Positions 11,001-26,000 of a stretch of DNA of 64,000 nucleotides are shown here, in pieces. Every line of letters starts with the position of its first letter. Position 1 is the stretch's first letter. The stretch covers positions 124,291,896-124,355,895 of the forward strand of contig NC_071391.1 in NCBI RefSeq assembly GCF_022682495.2. The letters run 5' to 3'. Under the pieces are notes generated by a model that saw nothing but the letters and a program-made list of their open reading frames with translations, did no database searches and was not told the DNA's origin. The position numbers and the translations under genes are program-made. Source of the stretch: Desmodus rotundus. Its lineage: Eukaryota; Chordata; Mammalia; Chiroptera; Phyllostomidae.

Positions 11001-14000
11001 AAAGTACTTTCAGGCTCAAAAGCACCATATAAAAACACACTGTGCTTCGTGATGCCTGCACGCAGAGTGTAAGTGGACGTGTTCAGAGAAGTGAGTGCCC
11101 AGCGCTGTGCTAGTCCTCGAGAGATCTTCTCCTTCAGCCCTGACAATAACCCTAAAGGGCGGATGTCATTTCATACGGAAAACACAGGTTCAGGGAGGTT
11201 ACATAATGTTCCAAGGCCGCGCGGCTGTTTTCACTAGCTGGAGTTCCATGCAATGCACATCAGTGCGTGTCTTTTTAACTGCAGTGATGTCAAAAATTGA
11301 ATTGCAATATTTAGTTAAACTATAAATCATAATACTTTTGGTAACATTTCACCAGCACAATTTAATGGCAGATTGGTTTTAAACACTAGACAGTTAACAT
11401 TGATAAATCCCACAAAGAAGTTATACAAATGCATTTAAGTAGACAATTCTCTCAAAAATCAGTGAGTTATTAAAGTGATAATCTCATTTTCTCCTCTGTC
11501 TCTGGAAGGCTTTTTCGGTTTGCTAAGGACTGCTGTCTGAGCTGCTGTTTTTATTTAACGTGTAATTTCACCCATCTTACTTAAAGCAAGAAAGTAGCAT
11601 AAGTGCAACAAATGAGCACGTCATGTCCCTTTAGCGTGCATCTGCACTAAGTTAGACACAGAACCTGCTGCAGAGACCGTGCCTGCTTCTCAGACAGAAC
11701 GCTACATAACCTGAAATCGCTATGTCTTCCACAGAAACTTGCTACAAAGGCAGTCCAAGTCTTTGTAAGAATTTGTTCCTGAAAAATAAATCCTCAAAAT
11801 TCATATGAGTTCAGATATAGCCATTCGGTTTTATGTAATCATTTCCAGCATGGAGAAGCAAATTTAGGAGTCCAGGATTTGGCTGTTTAAGAAACACGAT
11901 ACCCCACAGAGTGCAGAAGAACCATGGCGATGCAACACTGTCACTTCAGAGTGGACTTACCGTTAGCCAAACACACAGGACTCATATCTCCACCAAGTCC
12001 GTGCCGCAAGGGCCAAGGTCTCATTGTCATCCACTCTTAACACTTTTAAGAGAGACTTCTGTACTTGTTTATTTTTATCCATTAGTTTTACTCAGCTTTA
12101 AAGGAATTACATCAATAAACCAAACATTAAATTGCAAGAACAGCCCTGGCTGGTGTGGCTCAGTGGATTGAGCGCCAGACTGTGAACCAAAGGGTCGCTG
12201 GTTCAATTTCCAGTCAGGTTGCAAGCCAGGTCCTCAGTTGAGGGTGCCCGAGAGGCAACCACACATTGATGTTTCTCTGTTTCTCTTTCTTCCTCTCTTA
12301 CCTTCTGTCTAAAAATAAATAAATGAAATCTTTTAAAAAATAAATTGCAAGAGCATAGTCCTTTTAGAAATAAATAGGTACACACAGATAAAGCAGAACC
12401 TGCTCACATGTAATACTGGTAGACATCCAATGATGTACATACAACAAGAGTTTATACTCTAGGAGACCTGCCCTTCTTAACTGTGATTGTAGATTAAACG
12501 GTGGGATGCAAATGACAATTCAGTAACAGCTTGTCACACTAAAAACCAAAGATACTACATATTTTTAAATCTGTTGCTCTTAATATTAAAGAGTGACTAT
12601 ATATTCTAAGGCAGCAAAAGAGAAAAACTTGCTACTTCTTTTACCCCGTCCATGGGGAGCTGACCTCCACCGGGAGCAGGGAGCAGCGCACATGCAGTCA
12701 AAGAGGGAGCGCCCGCTTTTACGGAGCGCACCTGTTGGTTCAGCAGTCTGATCCAAGGGGGGAGGGTGTGAACTGCACTGTAACCATCGTCAGTGAATCT
12801 TGTCAAACGTCTAACCTCTTTATTACACTGAGACCCTGAACTGAGCCAGCATCCTTAAAAATCTTAGCTGGCGCGAAACCCATGAGCAATGGTAAATTCA
12901 CGTAGAGTACATTTATGGAGAAGCCCCGGGAACCACCTACTGTGCAGTAGAAGCTAGTGGGTAAGTGAGGACAATATTTAAATGGCTTTTCTTAGCACAT
13001 AATCAACCACAAAAAGTTACAGTGAGTCATTTTTCACAAGAACTTACAGCTGACTGGCTTTTTAAAATTTACATGCTAAAGACAAACTTTTTAAAATTGT
13101 AACCCTTTCTGCCCCGGCCAGTGTGGCTCAGCTGGTTGGAGTATTGTCCCGTACACCAAAAGGTTGGGGGTTCGATCCCTGGTCAGGGCATGTAGCTATG
13201 TTATGGGTTCAATCCCCGATTGAGGTGCACATGGCAGGCAACCAACTGACGGTTTCTCTCTCTCTCACACTGATATTTCTCTCCCCACTTCCCCTCTCCC
13301 TAAAATCAATAAATATATTTTTAAAAAATTTAAAAAATAAAAACAATTTTAAAGAATGTAACCTTTTCAGAAAGGGCAACGCGTTGCTCTGAAAGTCCTT
13401 ACAGACTTTGGTCTGTGGGTATAGCTTTAAACGGTGTGCAGCTCCCAGGGCAGCAGTGCGGGCAAGTTTAGCAGCACTGGCTCAGCACCATTCGGAGTCT
13501 TCAGGCACCTCCTGCGTCTAAACACACTCCTGCATCTATGAAAAGCAGGGGAAAAGAAAAAACCCAAGAGGAACTGAAAAGGATAAACTACTGAAGATTA
13601 AGGAATATGGTCTGTCTTCCAAAACGTTTAAGAGTATCAGACTGTTACCTGCTTCTAACTTCAGAAGAACTTACTAAATGTTTCCTTCTTTTTGAAATTT
13701 ATACATGTATAGAAACTGGACAGTTGGTGCGTGTTACATTAATTGTATGTAGAAGAATGTATCCTTAGAAGTATTTATGTGGCTTTTCCTATTTCAGAAC
13801 CACCTATAGGTATGATATACTGTGTGATTATAATATAATTAAAATTATAATTAAAAAACCAAATGTATATACATCTAAATGAGCATAAGTATACACAAAG
13901 GGGAAAGTATCATGTATTGAAATGCTGTGCTTGCTGTAAAGATTTCTATAATCCTGTTTTAGGAATTGCATTAAAAATAAATTTATAATAATAAAGGAAA

Positions 14001-17000
14001 CATAGTTTTCTCACATATTAAAAAACAACCTCCCCTCTCTCCCCACTGCCCCACATAAAAAGAACCAAAAATATTCCAACAACTGCCCTGGCTGGTGTGG
14101 CTCAGTGGACTGAGCACTGGACTGTGAACCAAAGGGACGCTGGTTCAATTACCAGTCAGGGCACATGCCTGGGTTGCGGGCCAGGTCCCCGGTGGTGAGG
14201 GGAGGTGGTCGTGTGAGAGGCAACCACACACTTATGTTTCTCTCCCTCTCTTCCTCCCTCCATTCCCCCTAAATAAAATCTTTAAAAAAAAATGTTCCAA
14301 CAACCCAATATTACTCAGCTTGATCACCCTCTTCCCACTGAGTCCGGCTGTTTTAAACTCACACACCACACATCCTCAAATGATAAAGATTTGCTAAAAT
14401 CGAGGCAAATCAAGGCTCTTCAAAGGAATGTGACAAGATGCTGGAGCCAACTGAGAATAATTTAGAAAAGTACACCCAGCTTTCTGCATTAAGTATTTGT
14501 TTACAGAGGAGGGAGATCTGTGATGACAGTACATTAGAATAATCTCCCACTTATATCTGCTCTTTTAGAGGGAGGATTTTACATGCAGGTAAACAGAGAC
14601 TCAGAAAGATGGTTTCATTTCATTTTCTCAAAAATGTATTGTGGCCGCAGATTTGCAGATAAGGGAATCAAAACTCAGGTTAGGTGACCTGTCCAAGCTA
14701 CACAGCTGCGACCACAAGGTAAAAGCTGTCATATGTCACACCTTCATTAGCACTCCTCACCCCTTTACTTTGGGGGATTTTTAACACAGGCAGAAAATTT
14801 AGATCCCAGATAAAAAATTGGCACCCAGGACCACTGCCTGGGAGCAATTTATTATTTTTAAAACCAAATTCAAAAGGAAAAAGTTTGGCTCTGTTTGAGT
14901 TACCAAATAAGAGTTGGACCAAATTAAGTTAGTGGTTTCAAAGGCTGCAGACTCTCTAAGAGCTCAAAAACCCTGGTCAGAATTCACATGATTTAATTTA
15001 CTGGCTATAAAGCCATAGCGTGGATTAGTGCCTGTGCACAGTTGAAAGAGAAGGGCAAATAAAAAGGTGGTACCCAGAAACACACAGGCTGGTGACGGCA
15101 GAGCTGAAATGAAACAGCTCCCACACTACTCGGGGACGCAGCCCACGTATCAGGTGAAGGACTTGGTCCTCAGGAATCAGCTTTTTACCTTGGATTCCAC
15201 CCTGTCCAGGAAGCCTTCTTTCCCGAAACTGAAAAAAGCTTAACATTTGCCATTTCCATAAATCCCCTGGTTGTCCTCTGAATGGGCAGAGCCATTTTTA
15301 GTCCATTTAAAGAGTGTGCAGTTGAGGTCAAAGTAATTTGCTTATGGTCACACAGTCAGAAGACAGGCTAAGATTAAAATCCATAGTCAGGCTGGGGACA
15401 GGAAGGAGGGAGGGAGGAGGGAGACAACGGGAGACTAAATCAATATCCTCCTGAGTTTCAGGCTCCAGACTCAGTGACCTAAACCTGAAGAAGAGAGAGG
15501 AGAAGGGCAAACACTTTGGAGACGGAAGAGACTGAAGCAAGCACAACTATAAGGCTGGCTCGTCACTCCCTCCCTCCTCCTCTACTGGGTTCTCTTTTAT
15601 CATTTTTCTCTGGGTACTGATAGGAAGGAAACCAGTGTTTTCTCCAGGTCCACAACCCAGTGAGAATGTTAATTAACAATGTTAAATGACTCAGATTATA
15701 TCCAGATTTCAGGGCAGAATCCGCCCCCCCCCCCCCCCCCCCCCCCCCCCGGGGAGGCTAACAGTCATAAGCCGCCCCACCCTCCCTTTCTCTTCTGGCT
15801 CAGCCTGACAGCTCCTTCTCAACCACAACAAAAGCAACAGCAACAACAATCACGGCAATGACCAGAAGCTTATTGTCCCAGGTGCTGAGAATTCTATAGA
15901 TAGTAACTGACCTAATCCCATCAGATAGATACTATTGTTACCCTAACTTAACAGACAAGGAAACTGAAGGGCAGGGAGGGTAAGTAACTTTCCCACATTT
16001 GAACCCAGGCAGGCTGGCACCACGCGGAGGACTCAGGATTCTTAAACTTGCCGTTGTCCTCTACCAGCCTCACTCGGGGTGGGGTGTGAGCTACAATGGC
16101 GTGGGAGACACTCCATACAGCGACCACTTCCCAAGAACCCCACGGCCTGATCATCTGATTCCCAGGTGGGCAGATTCTTTTTCATCACTTTTCTCTTTTG
16201 TGAAGGCACTTTGAAAAATATGATAAATGTTTCTTCCTGGGAATTACAGTAAGATGTTTGCATTTTTATACTAACAAGAAAGAAAATTCTTTTACTAATC
16301 TACTTATCATCTTTAGGTTTTAGGTGTGACCTCTCTTTTATGATGTTGTGTTTCTTTATGAAAAGACAACCTAATATTGTCTAATTATAGCCCCACAGCA
16401 GTTAATGAAGGTAACTACTGATGCACATCCTAAGATATCACTTACCAAAAGCCAGAAATGATTCTGCCTTAATTTTCATGTCTGCATCTGCCAACTTTTG
16501 TGAGGCAAGTCCAGAAAAATTTAAGATCTTTCAAATTTGCAAATAATTTCTTAGGTCTGTTAACCTAATCTCCATTTATTTTACAGCACTTGTCTTTAGG
16601 TTTCTTTTCAGGCAAGATTCCTACGAAGAAACATGTTTTTGTCATTGCAGAGTTTGTTGGCACGCGCATGTAGACGACGGCCGCAGTGAATTTTGGATGA
16701 GGAGAGGTGTGCTGGACACACTCGGTAGGCTAAACTGACTGACCCCTCAGAAAAATGACAGGTCACGGGGCTTCCGGGTCACAGCTGAAACTCTGAATAT
16801 TAAATCTGTGAATGTCACTGCTCTACTGCTGTTGTTTTGAAATGAAAACAATCTAAACTTTTTGCATTACAGCTACTTATTAACCAGAAAACTTCTTTCC
16901 TTTCTGGGCAGAAAGCTAAAGTTGGAAAGAATGTGATAAAATCTCTGAAAGCAATTCTAAAAGAAGAGTTGGGAGAAACTAAATCCTTGAACAGGAAGGA

Positions 17001-20000
17001 GAAAGAAACAGACTGAAGTGTGCTCACTCATTAAAGGGATTCAGCAAGGCCCACCAGTCCTGTCTGGCTTGACTGAGGGAAGCTGTGTGGCAGAGAGCGA
17101 GGGAAAGCCGCTAAAGGGCCCCCCACCCCTGCTGTCCCCCAACTGCTTTTAGCCCAAGGGCACCAGGTGGGTCCCTCTATCTTATCACAGAATCCTTATG
17201 TATCTGTTGCATTGATTCTACTTTTTTCCCCCCTAGCCATACTGAGATATAAATGACATAGTGTAATTTTAAGGTGTACAATATGTTGATTTGATATATT
17301 TATGTAACTACAAAATGATCACCACCATATCATCAGCAAACACTTGCACTGGGTCACATAATTACCGTTTCTGTGGTGAGAACATTTAAGATCTACTCAC
17401 TAACTTTCAAGTGTACAATAAAGTATTATTAGCTATAATCACCATGCCGTATATCATATCTTCAGAACTTACTCATCTTACAACCGGAAGTTCGTACCCT
17501 TGACCAACTTAAAAAACGAACACACGTTTTTGTATATTAAGAATAAACATTGCTTGGTTTTTGTACGGAAGATCCTCACCTCTCCAAGTATACTACTTTG
17601 TTGGGTTCTGTGATCACTTCTGTCCCAGAGCTGTACTGTAAATTAATGACTCCTGTGTAAGGCCATACCCCCTGAATGTGCCTGATCTCGTGTAAATTAA
17701 TGGTGTTTACACACTGTGGAAACATACTTTTCAACACTGATTGTGAGGCTCAGTAACAGGTACGTCATCAGCAATGAAGGAAATATCACAGTGCTAATAT
17801 CACAGTGCAGATATTGACACAAACTATTCCTTGATAACACACTTACCTAGTCCGCTGGAATGGTATTGCATGTCACATTCCTGCTACACAGGCTGCCAAC
17901 CAATTCTAGAAACTAGCCTTTTAAAATTTCTCCCTAATGGCTGACATGGAAATAACAGTTAAATACTAGCTAATGCTTTACCAAAGTGAGTGCCAAGAGA
18001 GACAGGCTTGACATTAAATTCCCTGGCATTTTTCAAGTTGAATCAAGAACATAAGAACGTTCGAGCTTAACTATCTGGAGTGAATCAAATTCTTAATGCA
18101 GCGGATTCTTTGGGAGCGTGCCAGGTCTCCCTGTGACATGTACAAATCAGCATGACGTGCAGCACAAAGCACCGCCTCCTGGCACCTTATTCAAGGGAGA
18201 GGGGAAATCGGATACTTGCCTTTGGCTCTCTTGATCAACCAAAATGGTGGGGCAAAAACAAAGAGGCAGGGGGGAGCAGCAACCCTAAATTATGTCTGGG
18301 CTTCATTCTACTCATAGCAAAGCAGCAATTTTATTCCTGGCCCGTATTACCCAACAATGAAATCACTCACACACGGGGACATCGTGACAATTTCTGGATG
18401 ATGACAGCAAATGGTAAGTAATCCTCTTTCATGGTCTGTCTGCTTCCTAGTCTGTAAAATCCGGGAAGGCTGGGCTCTGAACTCAATACTCAGTGGAGGC
18501 AAGAGATTCAATGTGGGGAGGTCCCAAATCCCTGCAATCCTCAAGGGATTCTGAAAGAACTACTCACTCAGCACGCGGGACAGGCACCAGCAGAAAGAAT
18601 GATCTGGAAATCCTATCACCAGTTCTGCTTACACAACTCCCTCAGCCAGTTTAGACGACAGAAAAAATATTTAGTTTGAAGTAAAGCTAGACACTTCATT
18701 TTGCTCCTTGACAATTAGGATGGTCAGTCCCCAAGTAACTTCCTTTCCTGCTGTTCTTCTATGTAGCCATCTTTCCATTTTCTAATTCTGTCATTTATTC
18801 TTTCATTAAACAAATATTGCCATATCAGTCTGTGTGAGGGGCTGAGGAAAGAATAAACCAGATTCACAAGATCCTTCCTGGAGCTTGCAGCCTACAATCA
18901 TAACTAACCTTAAGTTTAATTGCCACTAGCCTAGCAAATCTGGTATGAAATTTTCAGATGAATAAATGAGTTATTCTGCCAATTCTAGCGCCGGGTAATG
19001 AAAAGACAGTAATGCCATTAACCATTCATTATGGGACGAGAGAGAAAGACCAAGTCCTTTTGATTCTTTGTCTGTCTTGTTTTTGTGTAGGGCTGGTGAG
19101 GACTGATGTGAGGAGAAGAGGTTACAAAGGAAGGGATAAAAGGAGGGTACGAGTTTTGCTTTTAGATATATTGAGTTTGAGTTGCAAAGATATTCATGAG
19201 AACATCTCTTTCAGGCAAATGGAAAGGGAGAGCTAGAGCTTAGGAGAAAGGCCTGGACTGGAGAACTTGAAACACGGGGTGGAATTATCAGTGGAGAAGT
19301 GCCAGATAAAGGGTAGTCAAGTGAGTGGAGATGACCACCCAGTACAAGAGAAGAAGGCAGCAAATGTAAACAAACCAACCAAGTAACCAACCTCGAAGAC
19401 TGTCTGCAAATATTTAGAGGGCCAGAGAAAATCGAATAAGAAAACGAAAGCCATGGAAGGTCAGAAGGCTGATGGCGTCAAATGTGGCAGAATGAGTCCG
19501 TGGTTTGAGGACGGAACAAGGCCCTGGTTTTGACAATCGGGAGATCGCCAGTTGAAAGAGTGATTTCAGAAGTACGTAGGGATAGAGGCCAAATCTGTCA
19601 GGCACTGGAACAAAGCAAGCAGTAAGGGTTAGAGGCAGGGTATTCTTCTGAGAAGTGTTGCAATGAAAAGGAGGAGCAATGAGACCGAGGTTCTGGGGGA
19701 AATAAGAAAAAAGGTGGTGCTACTTTTAGCTCCTGGGGAGTGGAGAGAGGGGGACCGCCACAATAACGCGTCTGCGGGGCACAACAAAAGGAGCAGGTGG
19801 TGGACACATTGAAGACACGAGAGTCATACAAGCCATACAATTTTATAAAGCTAAAGACCTGGCTCGTTTAGCTGCCACCACCTACCCCTCCCCAAATGTT
19901 TACAGAGGACAGGCAATGGCAGAGACCAGGACAACGCCGAGGTGGAGTCCTCAGCAGCCTGTGAGAAGTGAGGTGGGGAGAAAACACACACGCAGAATCC

Positions 20001-23000
20001 TGAGGCGGAAGGGCAGCTGAGGAAGCACGGGACCAAATGAGTAAAGACATGGAGACTGTCTAAGAAAGGGGACTGTATGGTAGCTTTGGGTTTTCTTAGT
20101 AAAGTGCTCGGGTAAATGCGAGAAGACCCTGAAACAAGTAAGAGAGTTAGAACGAAACAGCTTCAAGGGACTGTTGAGGGAGTATCCATCTGCAGCAATA
20201 GCAGGTTTCTGCATCCCGTGTTCCCCTTACACCGTCTATAATACCGATTCTTTGACTATTTTTTTAAGTTGACATTTCCTAAAGACCTGGCACTATTCCT
20301 TTCTCTCCGCCCCCCCCCCCACCCCTCTCTCACTTAAAAACATCTCTGGCAGAGACGGGCACATCTGTAGGGTGAACTGCTATTCCTCCTGTGCGCCCCA
20401 CTTCTCCCCTGAAGTGAAAGATACCAAGTGTGATCACTGTGAAGCTGCTTATTTTGAAATGCACACACCTCAATCTAAAAGACATAATGAAAGGGAATTC
20501 TTTTTAGTGCAAAATTCAGGAAACATCACATCTGCAGCTAAACAGCATTAACATTCTACACACTCTCAGTGAAAAATTCATTTCCTACAGATCCTTTAAT
20601 AAAATAAATAGGCAGAGTTTCCTTTATTGGAGGAGGTAATGTTTTCTCCAGAGGAAAGGCAGAGTCTAATTTCAGCCACGTGATGACAGAGAATCACATG
20701 CAAAGCCAGCATACACCAGATCCTTGTTTCTTCCTTTCTCTCACTCTCTTTTTTTTCCCTGAAGAGGGACATAAGACAAGTCACAATCCGCTTGCTACTT
20801 TTCTGTGCTTAATACATACTGTCTTTAAGGGGGTGATACCCTTAATCTGAAAGACCATTATGATTACATTTACATCTGGCTCCAAAATAGCCTTTTAATT
20901 GACCTGGTTAATAGATGTGAATCAAACCTTGGTTCCATCAGCTGAGTTGTGTTAGATAACTTACTATTCCCAGCTGACATTCTGTACTATACTTAAAGAA
21001 GTGGGAAAAATAATATAACAACCTTATTAGATTGCTGGCCAGATGACTCAGTTGGTTGGAGCATCATCCCATGTAACAAAAGTCTGCGGGTTTGATTCCT
21101 GGTCAGGTCATATACCTAGGTTGTGGGTTTGATCCCCATTTGGGGAATGTACGGGAGACAACCGAAAGATATCTCTCTCTCTTAAAATCAATGAAATATA
21201 TCCTTGAGTGAAGATTGGAAAAAAAAAAAAAAGAATTGCTGTCAGGTTTAAACAAGATGATGCTTCTAAAGTGCCTGGCAATGAGGGAGTACTCAATGAA
21301 TTTTTGTTTTTACTAGATTATTAACTACTCCCCAAACCAGACCTGAGCTACATTTTCCTGTCTCTAACTCTTTAAATATCTCTTTTCCAATTTCTACTGG
21401 GTGAAATCCTCAAAGACCTTCCCCAAATACCACCTCCTGCATGAAACCTTGTAAGATACTCTTATCTGGATATGACCTCTTTTTCCTCTGAACAACCACT
21501 GGGCTTGAAAAAGAGCTGATGAATTACCGACTTCCGCTAGCGTTATTGGTGGGTAAGTCCTACCCTACTTGGGAAGGCTCCTTGACAGCATAAACCGCCT
21601 CTGCTCATGTTATGTCCTTCAGGCCTACCACAGGACTTTGCACGTTCTAAGTGGTGAATAAAATCAAAAACAATAAAACTCATAGAGTAAAAAAAAAATC
21701 ATAAAAAATATGAAAAAAACTGGGGATTGCTGAATTAATCTTAGAGATCAGAGATCTTAAGACCAATTTCCATAAAAGCAAGAAAAAGAATAGGTTTACT
21801 TCATAAAAATTAAACATTTATAGTTCAAAAACATGATAGCGTTATAGACAGAAAAAAAAGTAAACTAGGAAATAATTTCAGCCCATACAACAAACCACTT
21901 TAACATTTAATAGAGAAAAATATTTAATAGAGGATCCATACATGCAAATAACACTTTTACAAAGTCTTTATGAACAACAAAGATAGCAAAAAAAAAGTAG
22001 ACATAGTGCCCAAGTACCCAGCTTCTGAGAGACAAGGCTACCCCCACAAGAGCATAGAGTGGGGCGAAGTCACTGGTAGGGCTCTTACGCTCCATGGGTG
22101 GAAACTGACTTGTGAAGATTGGCAGAAAAGTCCTGTCTAACAGGAGAAATTAAAGATTCTCAGGCTTAAACATTGCTGGTGGCATTATAAAACACTATGC
22201 TACTTGGCAATGTGTATCAAGAGTCACATAAACTTTCAAATCCTTTGGCAGAGAAATTTCACTTCTAGGAATCCACCATAAGGATCATTACTGGTACTAC
22301 TATTAATAAATTATAGTTCAATCACGTGATTTAGCCTTTTTTTAAAAGGAATATTCAGAAACAAAAAAAAACATGCTTATATCAGAAAGCAAACAGAAAA
22401 ACACAACTTTTCAAACAGCAAACACTAAAAATATAATCACAATGAGACCACAATTTTGTTTTTTTAACACCAAAACAATGAGAACCATGTGCTAGAAGAC
22501 TGAGAACACGACAACAACGCCCCCCTTTCCCTGCTCCCGTTCAGCGCAGCCTAACGGTCCTGACCGTTGCAATAAACAGGAAAAAGAAATTAAAAGCATG
22601 AAGATTAAAAAAAATAAGAAGAAAAGATTTTATCTACTTGCCAAGAACTTAAAACACTAGTGAGTAAAATTTACCAAGGGTGCCGGACACAAAGTTCCCG
22701 TCAAGATCAATTGTGTTTTTACATATTAGCAGCAAATTTAAAAAATGTTGTAAAACATAAAATAAAAATGAGCACAATGGAAACTGAAAAGCATTGTGGA
22801 GAGAAATGAAAGAACGCCTAAATAAATAAAAAGGCATAAGCAGCTCATGATCAAAAAGATTTAATAAATATGAAGAAAACATCAATTGTCCCTACATTCA
22901 CCTACAGACTCAATGTAATCCCAAATCGTAAATCCAGCAGATTTTTTTTTGTTTTCTAATGAAAATTGACAGGCTCATTCTAAAATGTGTAGGAAAATGC

Positions 23001-26000
23001 ACATCATCTAGAATGTTCAGAGAAATATTTTAAAAGAACAAAGTTAAGTGACACACTATCTGACTTCAAAATTCATCCCTAGTATTCAGTACAGTGCAGT
23101 GCTGATGAGCAGGTCAGTGGCGCAGGACAGCGGGCCAGAAACCTCGACTGCCATCTTCAGCACTCACCACAGCAGTGGGTAAGGGCAACATTTGCTGCTG
23201 TTTTTCAACCATGGTGCTGTAATAACCAAACGTTCATAATGGAGAAGGAAAATGAATCCTGACCCATTCTTCAATTCATACACAAAATGTAAACTGCCCG
23301 ACTTAAGGTAGGCAAAGGTTTCTTACATAGGACTTGAATAGCCGTAACTATAAAAAGTTGATAAATTAGACATCATCAAAATTAAAAACTTCTGCTCATT
23401 TAAAGACACCAACAAGAAAATAAAGAGGTAAGCCACAAACTAGGACAAAATATTTTTGAAACATACATTCAGAAAGGATTAGTGCCCAGAGCATACTTTA
23501 AACATTCCTACAGCCAGTCCTGGCCAGGTAGTTCCATGGGTTAGAGCACCACCCCGACACCAGCGTTGGGGGTTTGATCCGCAGTCAGGGCACCACCAAG
23601 AAATAACCAGTGAGTGCCTAAGTCAGTCAAACAACAGATCCATGTTCCTCGCTCTCCATCTCTCTCAAATCAATGCAACAAAATTCCCAAAACTCAATTA
23701 ACAAAAAGAAAAACAACTCAATGAGAAAATGGCTAAATCATATGGACAGTTCACAAAAGAAGACAAATGGCTCACAAGCACACGGGAAAGTGCCCAATGC
23801 CATCAAAGAAGTGCGAATACAAACCCACAAAGAGATATCTACATATAACCACACACACACTAGGATGGCTAAAATTAATATGACGAACATCCAATGATGG
23901 CAAAGATAGGGAGCAACCAGAACTCTTAAGCACTGCTCGCGAACGTGTAAAACGGCACAACTACATGGGATTAAATCCTAGCAGTTTCTAAGAAAACTAA
24001 ACATTCATCTACCTATGACCCAGCAAATGGAAAAAAATGTCAGTAACAACAAAAATATTGTACAAGAATGTTCATAGCAGCTTTTCTCATAAGAGTAAAA
24101 CAGCAGAAGTAGGCAAATTTCCTTTAACAAGGGAATAAACTGTGACATATTCATACAATGGAATATTACTCAGCAATAAAAAGGGACAAGCTACTAATAG
24201 TTGTTACATCATGAATAAAAATCTCTAAACATTATGCTAAAGAAGCCTTACACAAAAGAGTACAACTGTTTGGTAATATTGATAAGAAATTCTAGATGAA
24301 GCAAACTAATCTTTGGCAGCAGAAAATCAGAACATGTGGCTCGCTCTTGGAGGCTGGGGCAGCGACTGTCTGGGAAGAGGTATCAGGGAACATTCTAGGA
24401 TGATGAGTTACACCGATACAAGTATTGATTTACTAAAATCTTATGGGAGTTTTACCTCAAAAGAAAAAAACAACTGCTCTGACTGGTGTGGTTCAGGTGA
24501 TTGGACACTGTCTCACAAACTGAATGGTCACTGGGTCAATTCCCAGTCAGGGCACATGCCTCGGTTACAGGTTCAGCCCCCAGTCACAGCATGTGCGAGA
24601 GGCAACCAGTCAATGTTTCTCTCTCACACTGATGTTTCTCTCCCTGTCTTTCTCCTTCCCTCTCTAAAAAATAAATCAATAAATAAATCCTTTTTTTTAA
24701 GGAAAAAAACCTGTTAAGACTGATATAATTTTAGTTAATAACATGCATGCTGAACTATTAGTTGAAAGTGTACTGATGTCTATAACTTTCTTCTAAAATA
24801 CATAAATGGGTAAGATGAACTGATGGACAAATGGATAGATAAGTGCAAAAACAGCACGGTAAGATATTAATGATGAAATTTAGGTGGGGGTATTTAGAAA
24901 TTCATTGTAAAAAACTTTTTCCAACTTTTGTGTTTGTTTAAAATTCATAATCGAATGTTGGGAGAAAAACAAGTACCACTGTTGTGATGTTGATAAAATA
25001 TTTTTTACTTGTTCTATTTTCTAAGTTCTCTATAATGTGCTATATAGCCTATAATATTTAAACATTTTTAAAAGAAAGGAAATCAACCACATTGATCAAA
25101 TAATAAAATATTATTTCAAAACAAATTTTAAATTTCACTTCAGAATCAATGAAAGTTAAAATAGTCACCACCTTTAACCTCACCATTACCTAACTCACTC
25201 AGCTGTAAACCAGTTATGTAACAAGTCACTGTTTTTGGACTAATTAAAATTTGTTGAAGTAATCAAATGTGGTATTTAAAGTTTTTTCTTTTAATGCTTG
25301 TATGACTGTTCCCTTGTACTGAAACCCCCCCCCCCGCACCCCCATATCATTCTGGGTTAATGTATGCTTTTCAAAAGTACATCATTTCTTAGACTCTGTA
25401 AGAACCAAGCAGGGGAATATTTAAGAAATCTGAAGAGTTGGCTGTTTACTTTCAAAAGGGCTTTATCTTTAGATAAGCATGAGCTTTAAGCCAGGTGCTA
25501 GTCATTTGTGTCTTGTTAATTTCCAAAACAAACAGAGGAGAGTGCCATGCAATTTCCATTACTCACACTTCACCATTAGTACCAGGGTTTATTGGCTTGA
25601 CACTGCTCCAGGAATAATGGCTTCATTCCTCACTGAAATAAAATAATGTGCCACATAACTCGGCAATGCGGAACTTCTGAAAAATGTTGTCATGTTAAAC
25701 ATGGTCATGTATTTAAAAGTCTCCCTTCTGCCAAAACAAAGGCCATTTGCTGTAGAGAACTTACACACAGGGCACAGAGAATTCTCACATGGGCTTCAGA
25801 CTTACCTCGTCGCTATGCCGTACGATTCCGGGTGAACACAAGTCTGGTCCAAAGGATCTGGCTTCACTGCAGCATTCGCTGCGGTTTTGCTCTTCTTCTT
25901 GCCCGGCTTCTCGTTCGTGACCTCAACACCTGCTGGAGATGTCACGGCAACTCCCCGATTTGGGCCTGCAGATTGCTGACTACTGTACGTATGCATTTGA

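Larger units (their letters stand above)
22600..24970 (+). repeat. Old L1 (L1M-type) 3' part, interrupted by two VES SINEs
   Basis: Follows L1 ORF2 3' sequence and 3' UTR (ttaaaaacttctgctcattt, ttcatacaatggaatattac, cataatcgaatgttgggaga). VES SINEs at about 23516-23690 and 24475-24698 lie inside it, so the L1 is older than both. Confidence 0.65.
8509..25805. other. SRBD1 intron, about 17.3 kb
   Basis: Intron containing the candidate cassette exon (9751-9882), six VES SINEs, several MIR pieces, an antisense L1 3' UTR and two long old sense L1 stretches (listed separately). Nothing recognisable was seen at 8640-9500, 9900-11100, 11250-12130, 12420-13100, 13400-14070, 16260-17220, 17520-18780 or 20000-21030. 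A stretch at 19080-19990 has the look of an ancient LINE-like repeat that I cannot name. Confidence 0.7.

Noticed and set aside
12156..12210. Box A and box B suggesting a tRNA gene
   Set aside because: No complete cloverleaf; the sequence is the head of a VES SINE, as shown by its body, tail and target duplication. The other seven copies are explained the same way.
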